The position numbers were made by a program, and so were the translations under genes. Positions 1 to 8,800 of a stretch of DNA of 11,051 nucleotides are shown here, in pieces. The stretch is from an uncultured Clostridia bacterium (GTDB lineage: Bacteria > Bacillota > Clostridia > Oscillospirales > Oscillospiraceae), in the NCBI GenBank assembly GCA_937892865.1, contig CALBJG010000033.1, forward strand, positions 1 to 11,051. Reading direction: 5' to 3'. Position 1 is the stretch's first letter; each line of letters begins with the position of its first letter. A model generated the notes under the pieces. The model had not been told where the DNA came from. It did no database searches and saw only the letters and a program-made list of their open reading frames with translations.

Positions 1-1
1 C

Positions 2-592
2 ATTATTAAGTTTATTTAATACTTCTTTAAAATATTCCGGTCTGTGAAAATCAGGCTTCGGACAGCCTAAATCGAAGAGAGATACATAGTGTTTGATTTT
101 TGTAAGATTACCGCACTTATAAAAATTCGCTTTTATATACTTGCAGTCTTTCATACGGAACTCAGGATACAATCTTTCCAGCATTTGGGCAGGTATCTTA
201 TAACTTACTGTCCAGTGGTCCTCCAACACTTGAGCATTGACTTCCATATCTTCAATATCCCCAAGGGAAAGATACGCAGAATTCTCTCTGTCTGTCCGGA
301 TGGCAGCCTTGGTCGCGCCATTGGCATTGACTTCAATATTGATATACTTATCCGAATGTTCCGGATCAAATTTGGCAAAAAACTCCACACAACTATCTTC
401 GTGGACGCTGGCAAAATGCTCTGTTTTCTCCGCCAAAGGCTCTTTTTCTTCCACGGTAAATTTCACATAGAATCCCATATCATCGTATGTGATCTGCACA
501 GAAACCCCGGGAACATAGTCCCTATAGCCCCATTGGGGTCTGTCGATCCAAATCTTTTCCGCAGAATTTATGTTTCCTTTTTTAATTTCCAT
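2..592 (-). CDS. CBM9-like carbohydrate-binding protein (3' end outside window)
   Basis: 197 residues are visible from the ATG at 592, and the frame is open through the left edge. GAGGAAG (605-599) is the ribosome binding site. The start overlaps the DUF4838 stop by 11 bases, so the two are probably translationally coupled. The sequence fits the DOMON/CBM9-like family: DSCVEFFAKFDPE (67-79), YINIEVNANGATKAA (83-97), DHWTVSYKIP (125-134), ANFYKCGN (155-162) and PDFHRPEYF (180-188). In this family the 'NFYKCG' and 'P.FHRPE.F' motifs lie near the C terminus, so only a few residues should be missing. There is no signal peptide and no attached enzyme domain; stand-alone members of this kind are commonly found beside glycan-degrading genes. 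Sugar binding is inferred from the family. Confidence 0.85.
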   Translation of the reverse strand, partial: MEIKKGNINSAEKIWIDRPQWGYRDYVPGVSVQITYDDMGFYVKFTVEEKEPLAEKTEHFASVHEDSCVEFFAKFDPEHSDKYINIEVNANGATKAAIRTDRENSAYLSLGDIEDMEVNAQVLEDHWTVSYKIPAQMLERLYPEFRMKDCKYIKANFYKCGNLTKIKHYVSLFDLGCPKPDFHRPEYFKEVLNKLNN

Positions 593-1361
593 ATGTCTCT
601 TCCTCAAACAGATACCACCGATCCGGCGTAAAGCCGTTATCCTCACCCTCTACGGGGATCATGATTCCATAGCCGGCGTGGCTTACAAAACTGTCAAAAT
701 TTCTCTGCATATAAAGCAGTTCGCCCCGTTCGGAGATATCATAATGCCGCAAAGGCGTATATTTTTTGGGGGCTTCCAGGGTGCTGTCGATCTCCGAATA
801 CCGGAACGCCATACGCATCAGGCGGATATTGTTTCTTGCCGCCGGCGTTTTGGCTGCGGCAAGGGCATTTTCAAAGCCCCGATACATCCGCTCCTTGTCA
901 ATATGCTCCATCAGATAAATACCGGCGACCTGAATTTTGCACTGTCCGTCCAAAATGGTTTCCGCGTAGCGGATATTCTCTGCGATAAACGGGCCGCCCT
1001 CTCCGAAGATCCGGCAGAAAAGCGATAAATTGTCCTCCAGGGACTTTTCCCGATCGTATGCGGTCCTGCCATAGGTATAGTAATTGAACAGATTGTTCCA
1101 GTGGTTAAAAGGTTCAAACTGGGAGATCAGTCCGTCTATGCCCTTTTCCGCAAATCTGCGGCAGAACGCCTGCATTTCACAGCCCATGGGAATATACCGC
1201 TGTCTTCCGGGATAAACGCCCATCAAGTAGTCATAGTACATAACAGAAACGCCAAGAGCCCGCCAGGAGAGCAGATTTTCCTCAAAATATGTGCCTGCAA
1301 TGCAGGTGCCGTCGGGTTTGCCCACCGTTCTTAAACCGCTGCCCGGCACACTGGGGTCTGC
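582..1361 (-). CDS. DUF4838 domain-containing protein, C-terminal frame (continuation after -1 shift)
   Basis: This is 259 residues in the -1 frame relative to the upstream part, beginning with GCA at 1361. It opens ADPSVPGSGLRTVGKPDGT and continues with LLSWRALGVSVMYYDYLMG, GIDGLISQFEPFNHWNNLFN and YYTYGRTAYD, which is the expected C-terminal half of a DUF4838 barrel, followed by a helical tail. The open frame extends upstream to an ATG at 1565, but that stretch (residues such as MLLRKMSSLQQGGK and QRCQKGGKGAAGC) is a shadow of the N-terminal frame. No start with a good ribosome binding site was found at the junction, so independent translation is doubtful. The stop (TAA, 584-582) overlaps the start of the CBM9-like gene by 11 bases. 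That keeps the operon logic intact and suggests the frame is maintained, or only recently broken. Confidence 0.75.
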   Translation of the reverse strand, partial: ADPSVPGSGLRTVGKPDGTCIAGTYFEENLLSWRALGVSVMYYDYLMGVYPGRQRYIPMGCEMQAFCRRFAEKGIDGLISQFEPFNHWNNLFNYYTYGRTAYDREKSLEDNLSLFCRIFGEGGPFIAENIRYAETILDGQCKIQVAGIYLMEHIDKERMYRGFENALAAAKTPAARNNIRLMRMAFRYSEIDSTLEAPKKYTPLRHYDISERGELLYMQRNFDSFVSHAGYGIMIPVEGEDNGFTPDRWYLFEEETYGN

Positions 1362-2500
1362 CCCTTTTGCGCCCAGGTGGCTTCTTTCACATAGATATTC
1401 GGGGAAATATCCGTAACACCTTCCGGCGGTTCCCACAGATCGGTATATGCGCTCATAGCGATCTTTACATCCGGCAGCACCTTTGCCACCTTTTTGGCAA
1501 CGCTGTTGATCATATAGAAAAAGTTTTCCACCTTGCTGTAAGGACGACATTTTTCGCAGCAGCATTGGGGGGCTGTGCCATCTTTATTGCTTAAGGCATA
1601 ACTTTTCACCTGCGGATTCTGTTTCAGCCAGAAGATCAGATTTTCCGCTATCTGGTCGATCATATCCTCATTTCTGGAGCAAAGCACCATCTGGCCCCCG
1701 TGGTTTACCATCTCGAAGCGCTTTCCGTCTTCGGTAAGTTTGTAGTATTCCGGGTGAGTCTCAAAATAATGCTCGCTAAAGTATTTGTTGCCTTTTTGGG
1801 GAAGAAGCGTATCAATGGAATCGTGATGTCCCACCATAAACAGGAAACCCCGCTTCAGGCTCTCTTCCAGCATACCGTTTTCCTTGAATTGCTCGTAAAC
1901 ACCGTTCCATGTATAAATATAGTTATACCGGTTCTTGCAAAGCCAATCCAGAAACGGCACATTCAAAGCATGGTTTGCATTTCCCGCCCAGTCAGAGTAC
2001 TGTGGGCACACACCTCTCATAGGAAGGTCTGCTTTCGCCTTGCAGTAGGCAATGCCGGAAACATCGATCTCCTTCAATTCCGGAACATATTCGCCGCCGG
2101 GAACATCTTCTTTTGTGTATGCCGCAAAGGAGCAGCCCACAAAACGCTCCAGAAATTCATACACCGCATAAACAGTGCCCCGCTCATTTTCATTGATATG
2201 TTTGGAACTGCCCGCCAAAACAAGGCAGTGATCATAGGCTCTTATGAAAATGCCTTCCGGGCCGGGAACGGTTTTATCAAACTCCGCTTCCGATATATAT
2301 TTCCCGGTTAGGCTGTTTCTCTCCGGGCCGCCGATGGCAATGGCATCGGTGGACCGGAACTGACTTTCCGGGCAAACGGAAAGTTCCGCGCCGCAAATTT
2401 TTTCTATGTACTTTTTCAGTTCCCTTGCCGCAAACTGCTCCCTTTCGGTAGCGTGATCGGGAATGACGATCGTAACCGCACTATTTACAGTTATCTTCAT
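1331..2500 (-). CDS. DUF4838 domain-containing protein, N-terminal frame (ends early by frameshift)
   Basis: This is 389 residues, starting at the ATG that follows GGAGGG by 7 bases. The first ~80 residues (AARELKKYIEKICGAELSV) resemble the small alpha/beta domain that precedes many GH67/GH20-type catalytic barrels. The family hallmark RGTVYAVYEFLERFVGCSF lies at 107-125. DUF4838 features follow: GHHDS (225-229), CCCEKC within APQCCCEKC (310-318), and the FFYMINSVAKKVAKVLPD helix before '(D)LWEPPEGV'. Family members are glycosidase-like barrels that often sit in polysaccharide loci, but no activity is established that I can cite. No signal peptide is visible. Frame similarity holds to residue 380 (AQKG). 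The last nine residues (QTPVCRAAV) look out of frame, and the family sequence continues in the -1 frame from 1361. The combined product would be 639 residues, a normal length for the family. Confidence 0.88.
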   Translation of the reverse strand: MKITVNSAVTIVIPDHATEREQFAARELKKYIEKICGAELSVCPESQFRSTDAIAIGGPERNSLTGKYISEAEFDKTVPGPEGIFIRAYDHCLVLAGSSKHINENERGTVYAVYEFLERFVGCSFAAYTKEDVPGGEYVPELKEIDVSGIAYCKAKADLPMRGVCPQYSDWAGNANHALNVPFLDWLCKNRYNYIYTWNGVYEQFKENGMLEESLKRGFLFMVGHHDSIDTLLPQKGNKYFSEHYFETHPEYYKLTEDGKRFEMVNHGGQMVLCSRNEDMIDQIAENLIFWLKQNPQVKSYALSNKDGTAPQCCCEKCRPYSKVENFFYMINSVAKKVAKVLPDVKIAMSAYTDLWEPPEGVTDISPNIYVKEATWAQKGQTPVCRAAV

Positions 2501-2516
2501 TTTTTCACCCTCCAAT

Positions 2517-2557
2517 AATGGCGTAATGCAAAAATGCTTTCCGCAGAAAACACCATT
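2517..2557 (-). ncRNA. Possible structured leader (three-way junction) in the DUF4838 5' UTR
   Basis: In RNA sense, AAUGGUGU pairs with ACGCCAUU (8 base pairs, one G-U). Between these arms lie two small hairpins, UUUC-UGCG-GAAA and GCA-UUUU-UGC, with few unpaired bases. The element starts about 6 bases after the predicted transcription start and ends 3 bases before the GGAGGG ribosome binding site. It matches no riboswitch class I know and is very small. It may be a stabilising leader or a translation control element, or it may be chance pairing. Confidence 0.3.
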
Positions 2558-2569
2558 GTCTGTGGCTTT

Positions 2570-2598
2570 ATTATATACACTTTTGTAAAAAACAGCAA
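2570..2598 (-). promoter_or_regulatory. Sigma-A type promoter for the DUF4838/CBM9-like genes
   Basis: On the minus strand, TTGCTG (2598-2593) and a perfect TATAAT (2575-2570) are separated by exactly 17 bases. Transcription should start near 2563, giving a leader of about 63 bases before the ATG at 2500. It lies after the terminator at 2739-2778, so the DUF4838 gene forms a separate unit from the giant-protein gene. Confidence 0.85.
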
Positions 2599-2600
2599 GC

Positions 2601-2624
2601 ATATTTCAAGCCTGCTGGAAATAT
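2601..2624. promoter_or_regulatory. 24-base inverted repeat abutting the -35 box of the DUF4838 promoter (candidate operator)
   Basis: The plus strand reads ATATTTC-A-AGC-CT-GCT-G-GAAATAT. Ten of the twelve mirrored pairs match, including the seven outer ones. It ends two bases upstream of the -35 hexamer and is centred about 49 bases upstream of the predicted transcription start. That placement suits an activator that contacts polymerase, though a repressor is possible. No regulator gene is present in the window. Confidence 0.5.
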
Positions 2625-2644
2625 TGCAAGGATTCTCTGTAATT

Positions 2645-2652
2645 ATTGCAAT
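2645..2652. promoter_or_regulatory. ATTGCAAT palindrome, proximal copy, with a near copy at 2623-2630
   Basis: An exact ATTGCAAT lies 47 bases upstream of the -35 box. ATTGCAAG (7 of 8) lies at 2623-2630 and touches the left arm of the 24-base inverted repeat. The two are 22 bases apart, about two helical turns, which is the spacing expected if proteins bind the same face of the DNA. Function is inferred. Confidence 0.35.
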
Positions 2653-2704
2653 CCGCCGCGCAACGAAACACCATTTATTTTCCCGCTTCCTAATGTTTTT
2701 TGGA

Positions 2705-2712
2705 ATTGCAAT
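2705..2712. promoter_or_regulatory. ATTGCAAT palindrome, distal copy upstream of the DUF4838 promoter
   Basis: It sits inside the larger palindrome AATTGCAATT (2704-2713), about 107 bases upstream of the -35 box at 2593-2598, and downstream of the terminator. It is one of three exact copies of this octamer, all of which are intergenic. A binding site for a regulator is inferred from recurrence only. Confidence 0.35.
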
Positions 2713-2738
2713 TGTTTTATCCTTATAAATGCATTTCA

Positions 2739-2778
2739 CAAAGAAGAACCCCGGCAGAACCTCTCGGTTCTGTCGGGG
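2739..2778 (-). terminator. Rho-independent terminator after the giant surface-protein gene
   Basis: On the minus strand, CCCCGACAGAACC, loop GAGA and GGTTCTGCCGGGG form a 13-position stem with a single A-C mismatch and a GNRA-type tetraloop closed by C-G. It is followed by the U-rich run TTCTTCTTT. It begins 46 bases after the stop at 2825. The plus-strand reading of the same hairpin is followed by CTCTATATAAGG, which is not U-rich, so the element works on the minus strand. It separates the giant-protein transcript from the DUF4838 transcript. Confidence 0.9.
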
Positions 2779-2824
2779 CTCTATATAAGGGGCGAGAGAT
2801 AGTGAAAGGATACTTGCGCAGAGA

Positions 2825-5800
2825 TTACGCTTTCGGCTCAGCAGGCTTTCCGGTATTTTTCTTTTTCCGCAGTACCACAAAGACTGCTGTGCCCGCAGCA
2901 GCCAAAACAGCCACCGCAATCAACACGATAGCCCAAATGGGGAACAGGCTTGCATACAGAGATTCTGCTTCTTCCAGAATGGGAAGAAGTTTTACATACT
3001 GCTTGGAACCGGGAGTCAGAGCGTCATAGGCAGCCCGGGCGGCGGCAATGGCATCGCCGGAACTGTGGCTGACCGTATCGCCAATGGCGGCGATCAGCTC
3101 ATCGACCTCCGCAGCCGCTGCCTTCTGCAGCTTCTTCAGCTGATTGCTTGCTGCCATCAGCTTTTCGTAATCCACTTGGCCGCGCTCATCCATATACATC
3201 CACTCGTAGATCTCCATTGCTTCGGTGATCACGGCTTCATCCGCCAAAGTAACGGGATCTCCGATCTTGGCGATCAATTGGATCAGCCGATCGATACGCA
3301 CCTGGCGCAGCGCCTTGATCTCAGCCTCTGCCTCCAAAAGCAGTTTCGCATTCACAAGTGCTCTCTGCTTCACTGTCAGAGCATCATAGGCTGCGCGGAT
3401 GCGTTGAATATCCCGTTCCTTTTCCAAAGTGATCTTGCCCATATCCTTGATGGAATCAATCATCTTCTGGACTGCGTCTGCCGCTTCTTTATCCAGGATC
3501 GCCTGGATCACATTGAGGGCTTCTTCCAAAACAGAATAGTTCTTCACATAGCGCTGCATACGGGCATCCATAGCATCATAAGTCGCCTTCAGGTCAAAGA
3601 TCATATCCTTCTTATCCATAGTAGGATCGCCGATGGCGTCGATCTTACATTCCAGAAGGTCGACCTCAGCATTTTGCAAAACTTCCAGATCCTGCACCAA
3701 CGCCTTGTGCCGCCAATTCAGGTTCTCATAAGCCGTGCGGGCTGCCACAATGGCAGCTTCACTCTCCAGCGTGATATTCTTGCCTATGGCACCGATCAGC
3801 GCATCTACCTTACCGGAGATTGCCCAATCCTGCTCTGTTACATCCATAGGATACAGCAACATTGCTTGACCTTCTATGTAGTAAAGGTTGTTATCCTTGT
3901 CGATGTTGTAGTCTGTAGGTGCGACCTGCAGGATACGCTTATTGTCCTTAGGGTTATTGGGATTGATCTTTCGCAGTCCGCCGTTATTATCGAAAGCCAG
4001 GTACATATAACCCACATCGTCGAACACAAAGGGACGGGGCATAGAGTCTCTGTTGGAACTGGTGTTACAAGTAGATTTATCAAAAGACAGTTCCTCTTTT
4101 ACGGTGACCTTGCCGGTGTCTTTATCGAAAGACCAACTAAACAAGGTCTCAGAAACCAGGCCCCACAGTCTGCCGTTTTCGTCGATATCGGGGTCAGCAG
4201 CAATGCCGGCAATCATTGGCAACTGTGCAGGCAGTCCGCTGATATGATCGTGCAGATCTACCTCTGCCACCTTTTTCTTGTTTTCCACATCATAAACAAA
4301 GAGTTTTGCGGAAAGATCTTCCCGATTTGCCGCGCCGGTACCGCCACGGACGGAGGTTGCGCCGTAGAGGTAGCCATCGTGATACACCAGGTTGATAATT
4401 GCCTGATCCTGCACCACATTGCGCTCCACATACCGCTCCAGGGTATTCACATCCACCCAGGCGATACAGCCGCCGTACTCATAACGATCTGGAATTGAGC
4501 CCACAAAGACCTTACCGTCGCCGGCGGTGATGGTATGGATACGGGACTGCCCCCACTCGTTCTTCAAACTTAAGAGGATTACATTCCGGTCCGGATCTTC
4601 CACATTGACGCGAGTCAGTGCGCCAGCGGAGTAGTTACCAGCGTACAACACACCCTCATACATCAACATAGAGTCGGTCTGACCTTCGGTCTCGAAGAAA
4701 CCGGTGACCTTGCCTTGAGCAATATCGTAGATGGTACATTTATTGGTGTTATACGCGCCGGTATAGAACTGTCCGTCTCCGTTGCCAATAATCAAACGGG
4801 CAGAGGTTGCTGTGCCGTATTGATCTGTATCCACCACTTCCCATGTTTTCAACTTACCGGTCTGCAGGTTGTAGGCTCTGGGGATGGCGGAACTGGAATA
4901 GGTAATGATGGACACGCCGGGATAGAGGGGGTCCTCCAGCGTGATAAAACTGCTGTCGTTACAACGCAGACCAACGGTCACATCCTCCAAGCCGGGGACT
5001 TTCTCGGCTTTGCGGGTAGCGCTGTCGAAGCAGTACAAACCGCCGCCGCTGGAGACAAAGTAGACCTTTCCATCCAATTCTGAGGTGGTGTACATCATAA
5101 TGCCCCGATCCATACCGATGTCGATACGCTGGAAGGTATTGATATCGATAGCGATTGTCTCAGTGAGGTTACCCTCGCCACCCAGGAAGAAAGTGTCGCC
5201 GCAAAGACCTGCGCCACGGAACATAACGAAACCATAGGGAATCAGGTCGATCAGATCCAACCGGGCAACCACCTCACCGGTCTCGGCGTTAATCTTCACT
5301 GCCTGGCAGGTAAATGAGCCGTCGCCGTTCTTATCTCCATAAATACCGGCATAGATGAAACCGTCCTTATATTCCATACCGCACACATAGACAACATCCT
5401 CGTGTGGGCGGCACAGAACAGTATATTCGTCGGTTTTCGTGTCGTACTTCATCACCTTACCGCCGGGGTGAGAGCCAAAGTAGAGATTGCCCTTGCCATC
5501 CTCCAACAGATCGAAACTGGTGTAAGATTCCGGGTCCAGTGGCTTATATGTCTCCGACTCGCTGCTGACACCGGTCAACGGATCGTAGCGGTAGACCACA
5601 GGGCGGTCACCGACCATCCAGATAATGCCGTCCTCATCGGTACAGATACCCCGGGAAACGGTGAAGGAGGTTTTGGTTTCACCTATCAACACACCGTCGT
5701 CAAGGTTGTAAATCAGCATCTTCTTGCCTTCCAGGGGCATATACAGATAGTTACTGCCGGCAACCTGGGTAACCGTACCATAAAGGGTCGGATCACAGAT

Positions 5801-8800
5801 TTTGACAGAGCCGGGTTCTACCACAATGGAATTGATCTTCTTCTCTTTCTTTGCGCCCACGGTCTGATCTCCGGAAACAAAGAACAGTTGAGAGATAAAC
5901 ATATAGGCGCGGGTAACATTGTAGGGGGTATTGTCAAATGCCTCAAAGACAATGATATACTCCTCTTCGTCGCCAAACTCCCAGGTTCCCAGCATAGAAC
6001 GCTGACCGTCAGCAACGGTGGTAACGCCGGTATCGTTATAGTAGTTCAGTTTGCCGATACGGTTGCTGTGATCCATCCCTGCGTAGGCGTCCTCAGTATC
6101 ACCAGGAAGCACATACACCGCGCCCACAGCACCATTTCCGGAAACGCCGTGATTCAGGTATGCCGTGTAAAGGCCCTTGCCGGGGCTCTTGATTTTCACC
6201 GCAAACCAGTTTTCCTCATAGGCGTAGAGGATCATACCGCCATTATCGGTGAAACACATAGCGCTGTCTTCATGCACATTATGGCTATGATAGTTCCAGT
6301 TCAAGGAACCGTTTTTGTACATGGTATTCAATTGATCCAGCATAGGCAGAATATACTTCTTGCCCTTTTGGATACCACTGATGGGATCACTGAGATCAAA
6401 ATCATAGACTATGGCATTTTCCGGGATCGGTTCCGGCTCCGGAACGCGATACGGAATAATATCCGATGGTGTCTTAACGCCGGATTTTGTCAATGTCAAC
6501 TTGTTCAGGAACATATAGGCGGCATTTCTGCCTACTGCATCCACCTGGAATATCACAAGATATTCCTTACCGGCTTCCAGTTTTACTGCCTTATTAAAGG
6601 TTGTTCTGCCCAGATCCGGCGCAATATTGCTCTTGCCGGAACCATTATCGAAATTCAGACTGCCTATCTTACCGGCATTTTTCAGTGTAGACTGGACATC
6701 TTCTGTATCTGCCGGAATGATGTAAACATTGGCATTCTTCGCGCCGTAACGGTGGACGCCGTAATCCACCGTCAGTTTATACTCACCACTGCCGGGGGAT
6801 GCCAAAACAAAACCGATCTCGTAGTTATAGACATTGGTGGTATTGGTGCTGTCCTTTGCATACACCCGCAGGCCTGTCCAGTTGTAGTTCTTTGCCCCAA
6901 CTTTACCGCCAAACACCGGGTTTGGTTTGGTCCCGTCCAGCGCGCCATAGTAATACCAATTCATTACACCCTTGTAATAATAACTGTCAATAGCGCTTCT
7001 GACAGAACTGCTGGACAACCCCTTCATTGCAAAACCAACGCCTTCTTTGATCGTTAAGTTGGATTTATCCAACTGCAGATCATAGACCAACTGGTCTAAC
7101 TGGGCAGGTCCTTTTTCCGGCTCTACATCCGGAACGGATGTGGAAAGTTTGATGCCGGATAAATACTGGTAGGCATAGCCTGCCTTGCCGTTTTCATCGG
7201 CTGTAAATACCAGGATGTATTCTTTGCCCAATTCCAAAGAAATCGGATCCAACATTGCTTTTACCGCAGACTCCGCAGCGGCATTGGCATCGGCACTACG
7301 GTTATCGTAACTGACGGTTACCAATGCTTTTGCGGACGCAATAGCGGCAGCAATATCTTGTGTATCCGCCGGCAATAAATAGACACTACCCTTGCCTGCG
7401 CCATAGCGGTGCTGTTGGTAATTTACAGTAAGGTAATAGTTACCTGTGCCGGGACTGCGAATGGTAATGGCAGTATAATAACTGCTTAAACGGTCACCGG
7501 AGTCTTTATCCTTGGTATAAACACGGATGCCATCCCACAGATAGTCTTTGTCCCCTGTGCCACCGAACATAGGATAGCCGCCCACGCCGTCAGCATACGT
7601 ACCGAATTTCCAATCCAGTTTATAGTTTGCGTAATACTCGCCAATAGCCGAACCGACCACACTGAATGTGGGGTTTTTGCCGGCAAAACTTTCACCCTTT
7701 ACATTGAACTGTGAATCGTGACCCAAATCGAAGTCATATTCAACCTCATTGCGCTGACCGGGAGCGACAGGCTTTTCCTCTTCTTCCTCATCGCCACCAA
7801 GGTCAGATCCTGTGTAGACATCCAATGTAATTCCATCCACACAGGCATAAATTGCCGATGTTCCGGAATTACTGACATAGAACACCACCAGGTATTCTTC
7901 ACCTGCTACAAAGGGATATGCCCGGCTCAATGTCTTTTGCGCATCCGCATAGGTGCTTTCTGCGCTGTAGCAATCAAAACTGCCAATGCTGGTTGCATTT
8001 TCCAATGCAGCATCAATATCTGCCGTATCTGCAGGCAGAATATAGGTTTTGACCACACCGTAGTCCTTATAGGTCTGATAGTCGACCGTTGCTTTATAGT
8101 TGCCGCTGCCGGGAGATTGGAGTTTCATTGCGATCCAGCCGCCGCCGGGATTGGCAGCATAGCGGATACCGCTCCAACCATACTGACCGCCGCCGAAGGT
8201 GGCAGATCGCAGATCAGCAGACTTTTGCGCAAAAGCCCAATTCAATTCGCCGTTATCATACAGATCCTTGGTCGTCTTGATCACCGCTGTACCAATAGCG
8301 GTAGCCTGCAGGCTTTCCACGCAGGTAAAATCGTAAGTTGCTTTATCCAGTTGCAAAGGAGGTTCTTCCGGTGCGGTGGTTTCCTCAGGAACTGTTGTGA
8401 CCTCGGGAGCCGTGGTATCTCCGACAGTCGTCTCCACGGGGCCGGTGGTTTCGTCCGGGATTTCCTGGGCAGGCGCTAAAACAACACCTGTCACGCAAGC
8501 AAATATATTGGATGTTGTTTCGTTGGCAGTGCGGAATACCAGGATGTACTCCCCGGCTTCCATCTCTGCCTCACGATCCAATGTGGCAACATTGTTTACA
8601 TAGGTATAGGATGTGGAATAGCAATTAAAACTGCCGTAAGACTGTGCGCTTTCCAAAGCTGCCGCAATATTCTCCGTATTACCGGGAAGAATGTAGACAT
8701 TAGGCGCGCCATAGTCTTTACAGGTCTGATAATTCACCTTCACACGGTAGGTATCCGATGCGTTGACGCGGATCTTCACTGCAAGCCAGCCACCGCCGTT

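Larger units (their letters stand above)
582..2500 (-). pseudogene. Full DUF4838 locus interrupted by one frameshift at 1361-1367
   Basis: Joining the two frames at AAG-GGG (1366-1361) restores a continuous 639-residue DUF4838 protein. The junction is the heptamer A_AAG_GGG within AAAAGGGG. Three readings remain: a single G lost in the homopolymer (mutation or assembly error), a true pseudogene, or programmed -1 frameshifting. No other in-frame stop or disruption is seen in either half, which argues against an old pseudogene. Without reads or homologues I cannot choose; an error or a recent mutation is the simplest explanation. Confidence 0.6.
2501..2824. other. Intergenic region of 324 bases: terminator, regulatory sites, promoter, leader
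   Basis: No gene is supported here. In minus-strand order it holds a 46-base tail after the giant-protein stop, the terminator (2739-2778), ATTGCAAT sites at 2705, 2645 and 2623 (the last with one change), the 24-base inverted repeat (2601-2624), the promoter (2570-2598), a possible structured leader (2517-2557), and the GGAGGG ribosome binding site (2508-2513) 7 bases before the ATG at 2500. Short open frames across it look like non-coding sequence. It is AT-richer than the genes on either side. Confidence 0.8.

Noticed and set aside
1362..1565. Upstream extension of the C-terminal DUF4838 frame to an ATG at 1565
   Set aside because: The predicted residues are Lys/Gly/Cys-rich nonsense, whereas the other frame over the same bases carries good DUF4838 sequence. 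The ATG lacks a clear ribosome binding site.
2749..2778. The terminator hairpin acting on the plus strand
   Set aside because: The stem is slightly better in that sense, but no plus-strand gene ends nearby and the following bases (CTCTATATAAGG) are not a U-tract.
2825..2941. Possible sortase anchor at the C terminus of the giant protein
   Set aside because: There is no LPXTG-like motif before the hydrophobic segment; the end is a membrane helix with a longer RKKK...EPKA tail, which suits direct membrane anchoring.
3065..4498. A 477-codon open frame on the plus strand opposite the propeller and helical repeats
   Set aside because: Its composition is Leu/Ile/His/Cys-rich with no recognisable fold, and it mirrors the real gene on the other strand. 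No promoter or ribosome binding site supports it.
5402..7057. A 551-codon open frame on the plus strand opposite the giant-protein gene
   Set aside because: It is antisense to conserved repeat modules, its product is a patchwork rich in Ile, Cys and His with no domain, and it has no convincing ribosome binding site. It is a shadow of codon bias on the minus strand.
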